A DNA stretch of 64,000 nt from Lamellibrachia satsuma (lineage: Eukaryota; Annelida; Polychaeta; Sabellida; Siboglinidae): assembly GCA_033239005.1 (NCBI GenBank), contig BSQZ01000005.1, positions 8,131,001 to 8,195,000 on the forward strand, given 5' to 3'. A model generated the notes under the pieces. It ran no database searches. It had not been told where the DNA came from and was given only the letters and a program-made list of their open reading frames with translations. Made by a program: the position numbers and the translations under genes. Positions 40,540-52,879 of this stretch are shown here, one piece after another; position 1 is the first letter of the stretch, and the number at the start of each line of letters is the position of its first letter.

Positions 40540-41930
40540 TGAAACATGGCACATCCACTATGGGGAGCGTTTGATGGGCGTGAGTACCCGCCTTATATAA
40601 GTGCCCTCGTCCATGACCGTGAGTACCCGCCTTGTGTAAATGCCCAGTTTATGTTGCTGCACTGCAGCTTAGTTCATTCTCTGTCATTTCAACGTGGACA
40701 GTGACTCTGTAGCACAGCCATCACCCCGGAGAGTTTCACCTCGTCCACGACCTTGTCCACGATCTCTTCCACGACCTCGCCCACGACTTTGTCCACGATC
40801 TCGCCCACGACTTGACCCACGCGGAAACGTTTCCGCTTCCAAACTGGACTCCGAGTCACTTCGGTCACCTTTCTTGTTGGCAGTCGGCACTGCAGCATCC
40901 ACTACTGGGCCCTCATGCAGAACAGGACGAGGACACTTTACGTCTTGTGTGTCCTCTTGACAGAACTGCAGGATGTTCCTGTGCAGGTACCACTGCCGTT
41001 TGCTTTCCAAACCAGCTGGCAGCAGCACCGCTGGTCTGTCTCGGGGGGTCACATCACAGTCAGTTGTCATTAGGTTGATGGCCATTTCCTTATCTTCGGC
41101 AGTGCGGTTTCACGTAGCAGATGCCTGGTGTGTCAGCATAAAAGCGAAAGTGTTTGCTTGATGCCAGGCAGTGGCTTGAAGTGGCCATCAATATGTGATT
41201 GCCAGTTGTGCACTGCGACGAGCCTCTCACCGTCTTCAGTAGTCCAAAACACCAGTCAGGGCAAACTTAGTGTGTCCTACGCCAAGGAAATGCATAGAGA
41301 TGGACCTGTGCTGGCCAGTCAGTACTCTTCAGGCACAGTACCATAGCATGAAGCGGTTCTTGTTCTGGCCCGCACATTTGTCACAGTGCAGACTGGCATC
41401 AGTCTCACCCAACATATACCTTCCGAAGATTAAGTCAAGAAACGAAATAGCGGCATTAGACCCTTTCGATACGAGGTGTGCTTCTTCGATGAGGAAGTTG
41501 ACCTGTTTTGGTATGTCTTCGCAGCACACACACCAAACAGGCCACAATTCCTGGGCACCAGAAAGTACAGTGGTGCAGGCTGCATCGGGTTGCTGGGCAG
41601 ATGTACTTGCTGGGCATAGTCGAAGCCTTACTATGCTTCGACTGCAGGTCTCATTCGCACTTAGCTCAGTTAGGCCAGATGAAACAGCAATTTCCTTGGC
41701 CTCCTTCACAATGTTATTTTACAGGGATTGCTCCAACTGTACAACGTGCAGGTGTTCCTCCATTTGGCAAATCTTTGCCGACTTTTTCAGCATCTGGTTG
41801 GTTGCTGCAGCGGTAGATAATTATCATGTTGTGTTGACAGTGCCAACAGAAGTCCGTCATTGGCTTCGCTGTGAGGATCTGCGGGAGAAATTGCAGCCAG
41901 AGCTTTCTGATTCACTCATATGTCGGTAGT
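40540..41930 (-). pseudogene. Transposase-like relic (downstream of copy D, most complete)
   Basis: Minus-strand pieces in order: KEIAVSSGLTELSANETCSRS (41700), EDIPKQVNFLIEEAHLVSKGSNAAISFLDLIFGRYML (41520-41410), ASLHCDKCAGQNKNRFMLWYCA (41400-41335), then WRVLTGQH and GVGHTKFA (41300-41250), a one-base frame change before CFGLLK, then [24 protein letters not shown] (41085), QWYLHRNILQFCQEDTQDVKCPRP and an RG-rich tail (40860-40740). Two units of the 39-bp minisatellite follow at 40575-40650. The frame change and stops make it inactive. Confidence 0.7.
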
Positions 41931-41959
41931 CTGCAAACAAATCAACAATTCAAAAATAC

Positions 41960-42300
41960 GTTATCATTAAAATAACATCTTAAATATGAAGTCGACCGCT
42001 CACTCTGATTGTACAATCTTGCAGTCAGGGATTATTTATGTAAATGATTTCAAAGTCCGTCGCGCCTACTCGACGCATTAATTCAGTAGATTTTTGGGGA
42101 TGTTTTAACGGGAGGAAGGACATGCTTATAAAGGAGCTCCTTCTAAACGGAAGGGGCGGCGGTTTGTGTAAACTGCAAACAACGGTTTAAAAATAGCATG
42201 GAAACAAGTTATTTAAACCAGTTATTTAGCAAGGTATTTTCTCGTGAATAAGTTTGGGTGATTGTTATTCATTATTGGAATTGCGACTGGCGATCTTTGA
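41960..42300 (-). other. PON 5' flank without first exon, left of gypsy-A
   Basis: 41975-42080 matches the upstream flank in complement (aatatgaagtcgaccgctca, tcgcgcctactcgacgcatt). 42100-42220 matches 26280-26400. 42230-42310 matches 47795-47880. The first exon expected at its left end is missing. Confidence 0.5.
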
Positions 42301-42539
42301 TTATCAAACCATTTAGGCATATTTTGTTGGTGCCAACGACAGTGTCATAGCCTTGCGTAGTAGAGGCAGACATTTTGAGGCGCGAACTGAATTGCAAAGC
42401 TGGTGGAAATGTAGCCTCGATTACCCAGGCTCCGGACTAATCTTCGTCTGGATGGAGAGTGGGGTTTTTGTTGTGAAGGATATTATATACACAACCAGAT
42501 TCTATTACCATAGTAAGTCACCCTTATGGTATTGTAAGC

Positions 42540-45062
42540 ATGACTAATGGCGCCTAAACTCCCTGGGTCGAACGCGAAGGAAAGTTGGCAAACTTTCAAG
42601 CAGCAGTTTAATATGTATTTGCTGGCTACAGGAGCTACAGCTAAGAGTGAAGCTGAGAAGATTGTGTTGGTGATTACGCTTGGTGGTGCACAGTTACTGA
42701 CGATATTCAATTCGTTCGATTATGACATGGAAGGCGAACACGTACCGAAGTAGTTCTTGACCGCTTTGACAACTACTTCGCCCCGAGAACGAACGAATTG
42801 ACTGATCGGTACAAATTCCGCGCGTGCAAGCAGTTGTACGCCGAAACGAGTGCGTCGTGCATAGCGCGATTGTGCAATTTGGCGAAGACGTACAATTTTG
42901 GCAAAGAAAAGGAGAACAATTTGCGCGATCAACTGGTGTATGGATGTCACGATGACAGTCTGCTAGAAAAAAACTATTTCGCGAGGAAACGCTGACATTG
43001 CAGACAGCGAGGCAAATTGCCACTACCCACGAGGCAGCGCGTCAGAACATGAACCTGTTCCGAGGACAGCAGCAGACGCACGATTCAGCGACTGTAAACA
43101 AGGTGATGAAGGTCAAGGCCGACAAAAGGGTTTAGACGCGGCAGGGCAGCACGTAAGTTCGACGAATCGTCCCGGGCCAGGCCAAGTGGAAGTTCTGTGG
43201 ACGAGAACACGCCTATGATCGGAAACAATGTCCAGCCTTTGGCAAGAAATGCCACACCTGTGGACGAGAGAACCACTCTGTGTCGAATGCAAGGCAAACG
43301 TGAGAGACACAAAAACAATGAGCCGGCTGAGCGTGAGCGACAGCGACCGGTGTATACGGTGACAGTTGATGCATTTTCAAATCTAGCTTAGTACGATGTA
43401 CTAGATCTGCATTGTCAAACCAATTGTGTGTTGAATGTAGACAAATCTGCTATCATTGTGCGTCCTACTGTAAATAGCGTTGTATTGCCAATGGAGCTTG
43501 ACACAGGGTCTGCTATTTCGATGATCCCTGTTGATGTGTATCAGTCAAAGTTTGCAAACTGTCGACTTCAGCCTAGTAACAAGGTGTTACGCAGTTTCAC
43601 AGGTGAACCAGTGCCATGTAAAGTATGTTTAAGGTGAATGTGCAGTATAACTCGCATAATGTAGACTTGGTTCTGTATGTTGTCCCCGACAGTAGACACA
43701 TACTGTTTGGCAGAGACTGGTTAGAAGCTATCAAACTTGACTGGACCGAGATCAAGTTTAGATCAGGGTCAGGGTCCGTGTGTCTATCACATGACTGTCA
43801 TTTGGATGGGCTAGTCAGTAAGCATCGGGATTTGTTTGATGGACAACTCGGGTTGCTTAAAGGGATTAAGGCACATGTTCAACTAGTAGAGGAGCAAAAC
43901 CAGTGTACACTAAACCGTATCGGGTCCCATATGCTCTATGCCCGAAAGTCGAGCTGGAGTTAGGCAAACTTAAAAGAAAACTTGGGTCATTACACCAGTT
44001 ACAACTTGACCTAGCGAATGCGTACAATCAAATGGAGGTTTCCAAGGAATCTAGGGAATACCTCACCATAGCAAACATAATGGGCTATTCCAACAGAAGA
44101 GCCTAGTCTTTGGCGTAACCACGGCACCTGCTATCTGGCAGAATGCTATAGAGAAAATGTTACAGGGTTTGCAGGTGTCAAGGTATATCTCGATGATGTC
44201 ATTGTGTCAGGGAGAACAGAGTCAGAGCATTTGAGCAATTTGGGTAGGGTGTTTGAAAGACTGACAGAATTTAGTTTAAAGCTGAATCGAGATAAATGCG
44301 AATTCTCCAGAGATTCTCTCGAGTATTTGGGTCACACGATTGATGCCCAAGGTATTCACAAATCGGCGGACAAGCTAGCCGTCATACTAGATGCACCTAG
44401 ACCCACTGATGTGAGTTCATTGAGGTCGTTCATCGGCATGGCAAACTATTATCGAAAGTTTGTGCTAGACTTTGCTTCCACATTCCATCCTCTCACTACC
44501 TTGCCTGAGAAGGATAGGAAGTTTGAGTGGACAGACATGAAGGGTGATGCGTTTCTAGCAGTGAAACGTGCTCTAGGCAAGTCCGGGTTTCTGATGCATT
44601 TTGACAGCAGTCTCCCCGTGACAGTTGCTGTGATGCATCGCCAGTTGGTTTAGGACTGGTGCTTTCTCACTTTACGCCTGATGGAGAGGAGCGACCAATT
44701 CAGTTTGCATCTCGCTTGTTGACGAGAGCAGAGCAGAAGTATTAACATATCGAGAGAGAAGGACTAGGAATCATAGTTGGCGTGAAGCGATTCTATCCAT
44801 TTCTGTTTGGCAGGAAGTTTACTCTTGTCACTGATAACAAACCTCTAGCAGCAATCATCAGTCCTAGAAAGAACATACCAGCAGTAGCGGCAGAACGATG
44901 GGCAATGTATCTGTCTGGTTTTAACTATGATGTGCGTTACCGGAGCAGTGCTCAGAATGCCAATGCTGACTGGCTTTCACGGTTACCTACACAACACGAT
45001 GACCCATGTACATCGACCGACGAAGATGTGGTTCTCGTTCTGGGTGTTGGTGTCTTACCTGC
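42540..45062 (+). mobile_element. Ty3/gypsy-A relic (gag, protease, RT, RNase H)
   Basis: Gag begins MAPKLPGSNAKESWQTFKQQFNMYL (42547). A zinc-knuckle region reads KFCGREHAYDRKQC and KKCHTCGRENHS (43185-43290). The protease has ELDTGSAISMIP (43490). RT has LDLANAYNQMEVSKES (44000), TTAPAIWQNAIEKML and VYLDDVIVSGRTE (44185), followed by LGHTIDAQGIHKSADK and LRSFIGMANYYRKF. RNase H has TDNKPLAAIISPRK (44830) and NANADWLSRLP (44960). Integrase and recognisable LTRs are absent, and the sequence passes into PON 5' flank at about 45065. Several frameshifts and stops. Confidence 0.85.
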
Positions 45063-45064
45063 TT

Positions 45065-45302
45065 CTGGCGGACATTTGAGATCATTTACATACATCATCA
45101 ACCGACTGCGTCACTAGACGACCAGGGTTCGCGGTCAACTTCTTGTGTAAGACAGTTCTGTCTTCAACCTGCTGTCCTATTCGTCGTTGCAGTCGTCCGC
45201 TGGCGCGTCTGTACCAAGCTCGTTGGTAGATGCAACCATGTTGAAACACATTGTCGCTGTATGTATGGTTGGGTACATAACACTATTTTGCAGCCAGTCA
45301 GC
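45065..45302 (+). pseudogene. Isolated PON first exon E with 5' flank
   Basis: Flank 45065-45237, exon 45238-45302 encoding MLKHIVAVCMVGYITLFCSQSA. The donor has weakened to GTAATT. Intron 1 is interrupted at about 45446 by LINE-B and no downstream PON exon follows on this strand before G. Confidence 0.7.
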
Positions 45303-45445
45303 GTAATTTATTTACAATACTCTGTACGGCGATGTGTTTAGTTGAGTGTTTATGCTAGTTTTTAAGTTTATTTACATGATAGCATTATACAGTAATGCAT
45401 TATATACATATACGTAATGCATTGCTTTACTGCATAGCGATAAAG

Positions 45446-46165
45446 AGTCCGCAGAAGTCAATGAATCTTTCTCCGTTGTCATTTCTATTAACTGTTACGC
45501 GGCTTCATATTATGTTTTCATATTCTTCTTTGTCTTCTCGAAATTTGGCATTTAAATCCCCCATTACTAAGAGTATGTCATGCTTATGAAAACTGTCCAA
45601 AACTATATGTAGCTGTTTGTAGAAATTGCCTTTATCCTCGGCGTTGGCTTCGTTCGTTGTATGATGGATAACTTCACATATTTGGAGAATAATCTAGAAG
45701 AAATATATTGGTGATAGGTTTCCATCCCAGCAATGCTTGTTCTGCTGTCTTTGTTAACATCACTGCCACTCCGTGTTTGTGTATGTTGCCTTCAATGTCT
45801 GAAAAAAACTTCGCTTTCTCCGATGTTCAACTTTACTTTTCCATTCCCCATCCATATCCAATCACTAATGGCCATGATATATGTTTTCTATTTATTCATT
45901 TATCTTGCACGCTCGGTTGAATAACACATTGAGTACAAAGTATTCACATTCCAACATGCTATATTTACATTAACTTTTGGCTTGGTTAACAACGTTTTCA
46001 GCCTCCGATCTTCCGTTTGGCTTTCATCCGGAAACGTCACACTGTCCACATATCTGTTGTCATCATCCGCTAACCATTTCCAGCATAAGCTGGCTTTTGA
46101 GATTCAATTCTAGTTTAGTAACATCGTTTGAACTAATAAGGTTGTTGGCCCTCCGCAGATGGTTT
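45446..46165 (-). mobile_element. LINE-B relic, copy 4 (endonuclease region)
   Basis: Minus-strand sequence shares cagaagtcaatgaatctttc and actaagagtatgtcatgctt with copy 1 (24990-25120) and is more complete in the endonuclease region. It ends at about 46160 (ttggccctccgcag), as copy 1 does near 25340. Confidence 0.7.
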
Positions 46166-46269
46166 ATTTTCCGTCCCTTAGCCATAGCATCGTTATCCAA
46201 GCAGTGTATTGGTTACCAGGGTGCACCGCGGGGAAGTGAGGTTGACATCAACGGTTGAGCGCATGAACA

Positions 46270-46710
46270 CCCCTTACACCCCATATAGTACAATGACTAT
46301 GCATAATTAATTCAAGAAGTATAGTCAACAAAATGTAACCGGTGAAACGGGCTAGTTGCCAGTTGCACAACTAGCAACGAATCATATTGCATTAACATCA
46401 CACCGAATGAGTTATCCAGAGTGGCTTACCGCTGCCAGGAAGGAGTTTGTGACACGCACTGTAAGAACAGCACAATCATTGAATACTGTTCACTGCACAA
46501 GCGGAATATGAAATATTATAATGGTTTGTTCCTAACAAAGGAAGAACAAGTCTCGCACGAATCAGACACATTTAAAAAGCAAAAACTATAATATATAGCA
46601 GGTATGTATGCCACACACTTAAAAGTCGTTTGATATATATGCAGATATCCTCCGCACTCAGTGGCTGTAACTCTTCAGCTGCTGCGGTCAACACCAAGCG
46701 ACTGCGGCGA
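46270..46710 (+). repeat. Dispersed repeat R1, copy 3
   Basis: Colinear with 25440-25915 (gaaacgggctagttgccag, ctgccaggaaggagtttgtga). Confidence 0.7.
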
Positions 46711-47110
46711 AAAGTGTCGTGTGCGTATATGTTGATTAGATGGTTGCATTCCACAGTCTCAGTCACGACTACATGCGCTGACTGCTGCACAAGAGTGTTA
46801 CGTAGCCAATTGTACAGACAGCGACAATGCCTTGAAACATGGTTACATCGGCCGATGAGTTTTGGATCAGACGCGCCAGCGGACAACAACCTGAGCTACC
46901 TCAGTTCGCATCAATTATCTTACAAATGAAGTCGACCGCGAACCCTGGTTGTACAATGACGCCGCAGGTGATGATATATGTAAATTATCTCAAATGTACG
47001 TTACGCCTATTCAATGCATTAATTCAGAAATTATGCACGGAGTTCGTAGATTTGTGGGGATGTTTTAACGGGAGAGAGGACAGGGTTATGAGGGAGCGAA
47101 AGGGGCTACA
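46711..47110 (-). pseudogene. PON first-exon relic fused to a LINE-A scrap, second copy
   Basis: Complement of 46840-46777 encodes MFQGIVAVCTIGYVTLLC with the same one-base loss as at 25939-26002. 46711-46776 is the joined LINE-A scrap and 46841-47110 the 5' flank. Confidence 0.65.
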
Positions 47111-47239
47111 TTTTTTTCCAGAATAACTGCAAAGAACGTTTGACAATAGCAACCAAAACGAGGATCCACTAGTAATTACGTATATTCCATAATTCATTCT
47201 GTATCCGATTATAAACACTTTTTATAATCCTTTTCTAAT

Positions 47240-47520
47240 TTATTTATGTAGCTTTCTAAATATACAACATCTCAGCTTTCTTTAATGTTTTTTTAAATAT
47301 TTTTTATAGTAAATGTTGAATTGCTACCAATCAACGCTGAGCCACTGTGACCGCGTCACGTTTTGAATGTCGACTTTCACTCGGTTTTCGGACCTATCGT
47401 TCATCAAACTCTTAAAAGCGCAAGTTCAACAACCATAGCTAGATCACATTTATTTTTGTTTGCATTGTACATTCAAAACTTCAATATGACAATCACACGA
47501 ATTACGTTTAGTGGTATATC
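47240..47520 (+). repeat. Dispersed repeat R2, copy 2
   Basis: Matches 26590-26900 in order and orientation. Confidence 0.65.
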
Positions 47521-48111
47521 ACATCACCATCTCCCAATGCAATCTTTTGAGAATGGTGGCTCACACGCATGCCATGTGCCAAGGTGCATACTACGTGGTA
47601 TGCTGATTGACAATGTAATGAATATGTGACGTTGTACACACGACGGAACTATATGACGTGGCACCATATAGTACTACTTTGGAGGCCAACTCACAACCAC
47701 GATGCGCGGCATTATACAGCGGGGTGGATAAGGTCAGTGCATGATCATTAAGTTGGTGCCTGAACGTTAAGCCAGTGGCTATTGAAGAATTTTTTCAACC
47801 GATTCTCGTGAATACGTTTGGATTATTGTTACTCATGATTGGAATTGCGACTGACGATCTTTGATCGTTAATGGTTTAATTAACAGGACAGTTGTACATG
47901 TTTTGATGCCTCGATTATCCCGATACGGGAAGTCGTGTCTTCTACATTGGGAAAACATTTCAAACATCCACCTCCTCTCCACAACCGTTTATAATTTGGC
48001 AAGCCGATGTATTTGGAAATCTGTCAGCAATGCTCTATGATGTATTACTAAGATTCACATGTTGCCTTCACCTTCGATGTGTACGTACTTTGTATTCATG
48101 GTGTGGTAAAG

Positions 48112-48115
<4 letters not shown>
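47521..48115. other. Unassigned sequence, no gene seen
   Basis: 47795-47880 repeats 42230-42310 (attctcgtgaatacgtttgg, gaattgcgactgacgatc). The two copies could be remnants of one LTR or a common flank. Nothing else recognised. Confidence 0.4.

Positions 48116-48176
<61 letters not shown>
48116..48176. repeat. (TA)n microsatellite
   Basis: About 30 uninterrupted TA units. Confidence 0.95.
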
Positions 48177-48181
<5 letters not shown>

Positions 48182-49100
48182 AACAGCAATAATTTAACGC
48201 TGTGTTTCATTGCATATGTTATTGTATTGCACATATCCAACTGTTTTCTCTAGGGCGGTTTCAATTCAAATATTATTGTATTGTATATATCCATATGAAT
48301 TTGCAGATTACCATTTGGTAATCCGGCAATAACATTTGCCCATTTTTGATCTTTGCAATGATTTTTATGTGTTGTGTAATTTGCATCAATCAAGCTGTGG
48401 CCACACATCACTGTGCATCCCTGACAAGACATGTAAATATTCTTAAGTCCATCGCATCAATCATTAAACATCATTAAGTGAAGAGACTAAATGTCATGAC
48501 AATTGCAGATGGAGGCTGCTCCAGACAGTGTCACATTGTAGGATGTTGTCTTTGGAAAACATAGTCTGCAAAGAAAACTCATCGTTTGGAAAAGAAAATC
48601 TGCAAATGTCAACAAGATCATTTATTAGACATCCTCAGATATGCCCACTACAATAACATACGTTTTGTCAGTTACATCAGAAGGTGAAATGCAATGCACT
48701 ATGATGTATTACTAAGATTCACATGTTTTTATGATGTTGTCTTCACAAGAAGGTGAAATGTTACTTAGGACAGAGAAACATCTCGCGACTTCATTGGTTG
48801 TAAGTCACCAGTGTAACAAAGATATTCTAGTGTATCATATGCTAATGATATAACATCACTGGTTGTAAGTCAACTGTGTAACAAAGATATTCTAGTGTAT
48901 CAGATGCTAATGATATGACATGACATATATAATGTGTTGTTTGTGTACATTTGTTTCGAAAAAAGTGGAATTATTAATAAATGATCAATGCTTTATTTTG
49001 CTACTGGGTTTGTATACTTTGCATTGACACCATGGTATATATTAATTACCATTCTCTGATATACAGACGGCTATCCTTCCCGCCATGTGAACCGTCCATA
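48177..49100. other. Non-coding stretch with a 65-bp tandem duplication
   Basis: Two adjacent 65-bp units at 48791-48855 and 48856-48920 (ggttgtaagtcaccagtgta, then aacaaagatattctagtg). Also a 23-base repeat, gatgtattactaagattcac, at 48040 and 48697. No gene recognised. Confidence 0.6.
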
Positions 49101-49101
49101 A

Positions 49102-49295
<194 letters not shown>

Positions 49296-49339
49296 GTATG
49301 CGGGAGTATGTTTGTTATAAAAAGGGTGCCGAAAGCATA

Positions 49340-49480
49340 ATTATAATAGCAGAAGCAGTAACGTAAGTAGCATTAGCTGGAACAGCCACACTAGAACTAG
49401 CACAACCAACAGTAGTTGCAGCAACGACACCGGCAGCGACTTCTGAAGCAGCTGCAGCAAAACCTATTTAATTAATTGCA
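49340..49480 (+). repeat. Dispersed repeat R3, copy 1
   Basis: GCA/GCT-rich stretch (gcagaagcagtaacgtaagt, gcagctgcagcaaaacctat) also present at 50435-50770 (+) and 57540-57960 (complement). Runs of alternating amino acids in frame are low complexity. Confidence 0.6.
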
Positions 49481-49489
49481 ATGCTATTA

Positions 49490-50183
49490 CGTGGTGACTA
49501 CGAACAGTCTACGCGATTTGATTAATACGCATTCCTTGAGGAAAATGAACTATCATAGCCATACACAGATTACTACAACTTTGTCTTCAAAACAAAGATT
49601 GTTCGTCAAACTGTGGAACGCTAACGGTGACACACACTAAGACAGTTTCAACGAAAACGTCATACATTGTATGATGCTTTACTTCGACTACCGTCTCTCC
49701 AATTGCTGGGACCGATAGGAGAGAACAGATCCATTACTTTGTCATATGTGCTATAAAATAATGTGTGGCTGTGTCCATCTGTACTTTCATTCAATTAGAT
49801 GGAAGTCATTACACAAACGTGTCAGTACTCCCTACAAAAATATTCCCATCAATCTACGAGTCCAACTGTCTACTCCACGCATGGCTAGTTTTCTAGTGCG
49901 TAGACTAGGTGTGGCAGATATCTGATATCATCTACATTCATCATCAACCGACTGCGTCACTAGAAGACCATTGTTAGTGATCGACTACATTTGTAAGACA
50001 TTCGATGCCAAGTGCGCTAGCTGCTACGTCATTCCGAGTTATGTCTTCAACTTGCTGTCCTACTCGTCGTTGCTGTCGTCCACTGGGGCGTCTGTTCCAA
50101 GCTCGTCGGCCGATGTAACCATGTTGTAACACATGGTTCCTGTCTGTTCCGTTGGCTACGTAACATTCTTGTGCAGCCTATTG
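49490..50183 (+). pseudogene. PON relic G: antisense exon 4 module, 5' flank, dead first exon
   Basis: 49490-49760 is the best-preserved antisense intron 4/exon 4 segment (ggaacgctaacggtgacaca, ccgtctctccaattgctggg). 49890-50120 is the conserved 5' flank. The exon 1 relic at 50121-50183 has TAA as third codon and a lost donor. Confidence 0.65.
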
Positions 50184-50337
50184 TTAATTCCTTCACAATA
50201 CTCTGTACGAAGTTGTGTTTAGTTGATGTTTCTCTATGTGTTCGTTCTATTTTCTAGGTTTATTTATATTCTAGCATTATACATTAATACGTTATATACC
50301 TATACTTGTTTAATTAAATTTGTTTCTCACCAAGTGG

Positions 50338-50338
<1 letters not shown>

Positions 50339-50379
<41 letters not shown>

Positions 50380-50435
50380 TGTGTGTGTGTGCGTACTTTG
50401 TGTGTGTGTGCGTTTGTGGTAAAAAAAGGATGTCG
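50339..50435. repeat. (GTGC)n/(TG)n array
   Basis: About ten GCGT units followed by TG repeats. Confidence 0.9.
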
Positions 50436-50770
50436 AAATCACAGCTATAGCAGCAGAAGCAGAAACGATAGTAATGTTAGCTGGAACGGCAATGCGACAA
50501 CCAGCACCTCCAACAAAATGTTCAGTAACAACACTTCCGGCAGCGTCTTCCAAAGCAGCTGCAGCAAATAACAATAGCATCAGCAGATACAATTACAACA
50601 GCCGTACAATTAATTGCTATTCACTACAAATCAATACGTTTCCGTTGACGGTGTCATTAAGATAATGTCAAATAGTTATGTTCATATTGTCCTCTCTTAG
50701 CCTATGCTCTATGCGCACGCACGCGCTCTCTCACGCACGTCCTCTCAAACATATTCAACCATGGGTATGA
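50435..50770 (+). repeat. Dispersed repeat R3, copy 2
   Basis: Longest copy; includes the GCA-rich part and a GC-rich tail (gcgcacgcacgcgctctctc) whose complement is at 57555-57600. Confidence 0.6.
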
Positions 50771-50875
50771 GTACCGCTTGATACTGTGTTATCTTGCACC
50801 TGATGCAGTGACCAGTCGTGTCGCAGTGAGTTAACAACATGCTATATTATTAACTGTTTTCGATTACCATGTATA

Positions 50876-52706
50876 TGTTACAATCAATCTGCGTAATCAA
50901 TCATTTAACGTAATGACTGACATATTTAGGCATTACGAGAAATGACTGTTTCACTCAGGCATTTCGAGAAATGACTGAAAACTTCAGTCATTACTACCTA
51001 GCCAGATATTTTCAAAAACTACCTTCTAGTAGCTATCTATTCTCGCACTTAAAAATATTTGTTATATTGTGATGAACTTATGATTTATAATTATTATTCG
51101 GGTTCACTTTAGATCGTGTAGAACACCAGGAATTTAAGTTACTCCACATGGTCGAAACCACTTATCATCAAATTAATGTTTTTTATTACTAGGTGCAATG
51201 CCCCAGTCCCCCAGAGCAAACACTGTGAAGTATCGATTACAATTTGTCTTCTATTGTGTATTTTAAATAACATTTTGGAAATGTTACATACATACTTAAG
51301 ACACAACAACACGGTCTTATTGAACAACACATAACTTTATAATGATTCTACAACTTGCAATAGTCTACTGAATCATTGGTAATTATATCAATGCGCTACA
51401 TTTCCACAACATACGTCAAGCAAATGATACAATATGCCATATTCTCATAATTATATGTATCGTACACATTACCCAGAATCTATTTATAAAACACGACAAA
51501 TCAAATTATGTCTGGTCTTAAAGGGAGAATGTACTTTACTAACAACTTGATGATTAGTAATTAGCATGTCATATGGTTCGCTCGCACTTATTCGGGAAGC
51601 TCATACTGTTGTGACACCGGCCGTTACACATTCGTTTTGCTTTGTAGCACTTGCACCTGTTGCTAGTACATTTTGCTAAAAAGACTGCAACAATCACCTG
51701 AAGGCGTTGTTGACGTAAGGGATTATGCTGTAGCTTCTGCAGTGGTGCTGATAACAGCCCGAAAGATCATACTCTTTCTGAAGCCTCTCCTCTATTTCAG
51801 ATGGAAGGCTGGAAGATGTCAGTTACACTTTGGGCTTTGTGCCAAACATTGCGGCATATGGTGTGCGCTTAGTGCAGAATTCTTCATATTTTGCACAAAG
51901 CATAGTCCCTTGGACCAGCCCTATGTGTTGTTTTCAGTCATCCATGCTGCCAGTATATCCTTGATGTCACCATTTACACGCTCTACTGATCCCTGATTTT
52001 GTGAATGTCTTGGTTTCTTGGTTTTCAATGAACAACGGGGAGCTGAGGCCAAAGCTCATTCAGTTCCCTAATGACTTGAGCTGTGAATTCAGAACCACTA
52101 TCATTCTGAAGTATTGCAAGGGCTCCGAACAGGAGAAATATATCCAACGGCTGGAAAACCACTTCTGCTGCTCGCTTCGAGGTTAGAGGCCGTATGATAT
52201 AAAACTTTGTGAGATGGCACCAACCAACAATGATCCACTTGAAATGTGACTGGGGGATGAGTGCATGTCAATAAGATCCACCTGACTAAGGGAGCCAACA
52301 TATCTGCTTAGGATTGGCTTCACAACAACCCATTTTGTCATTTGTCTCTTTCGTTTCTGTTGGCGTACATAACATAATGATTTGAACGGCTTTACTGCTT
52401 CCGTGGTGATGTTGGCATACTTGGCAAGCTCTGTCTCTACCACAATGTGCTCTTTGGGTGCAGTAATTGGTGTGCAAGCTTGAGAAATATTCCACTTTGG
52501 GAATTATGAAAGCTGACATTACTGCACAATTAACATCGGAACAATATATAATGGCAAAAGTACACAAGTTGTTATTACACAATATGACTGAAATTGTCAC
52601 CAGTCAAACTATGTAATAACAGTGCCTTGTTTCCAGTCATTTCGCGTAATGACTGATATTTTCAGTTATTTCGCGAAATAATTGATTACGCAGATTGACT
52701 CTAACA
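50876..52706 (-). mobile_element. Ginger-like DNA transposon relic with integrase ORF
   Basis: Termini TGTTA at 50876 and TAACA ending at 52706 are the ends of roughly 90-bp inverted repeats (tcaatctgcgtaatcaat on both arms, extending to about 50960 and 52620). Both sides are flanked by tata (50872-50875, 52707-52710), a 4-bp target duplication. The minus strand encodes a degraded DDE integrase: KYANITTEAVKPFKSL, RKRQMTKWVVVKPILSR, QVDLIDMHS (first D), HLTKFYIIRPLTSKRAAEVVFQ, IFLLFGALAILQNDSGSEFTAQVI (second D) and GSVERVNGDIKDILAAWM (E). TGTNR ends, 4-bp duplications and a gypsy-like integrase are known features of Ginger elements; related host genes include KRBA2/GIN types. Frameshifts and stops are present. 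Confidence 0.75.
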
Positions 52707-52879
52707 TATATACGATTATGTTAAGCGCCTTTAATGCTCTAGCCGACCCATCGTGACGCATTCGTCGCCATACACACGTGGTCTCGTTTTTTTAACAAGA
52801 TTGAACAAGATTGCCATCCCAAATAACAAGTTCCAGATGGCAAGTGGACAAGGAAGCTACTGGCTTATCGATAGTCCAA

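Noticed and set aside
42540..45062. Possibility that gypsy-A is an intact endogenous retrovirus
   Set aside because: No envelope-like frame, no integrase, no clear LTRs, and several frameshifts. It is a truncated Ty3/gypsy relic.
42230..47880. The similar stretches 42230-42310 and 47795-47880 as the two LTRs of one element
   Set aside because: Unrelated segments (first exon E, LINE-B, R1, R2) lie between them, and neither shows TG...CA ends with target duplications. Kept only as a dispersed repeat.
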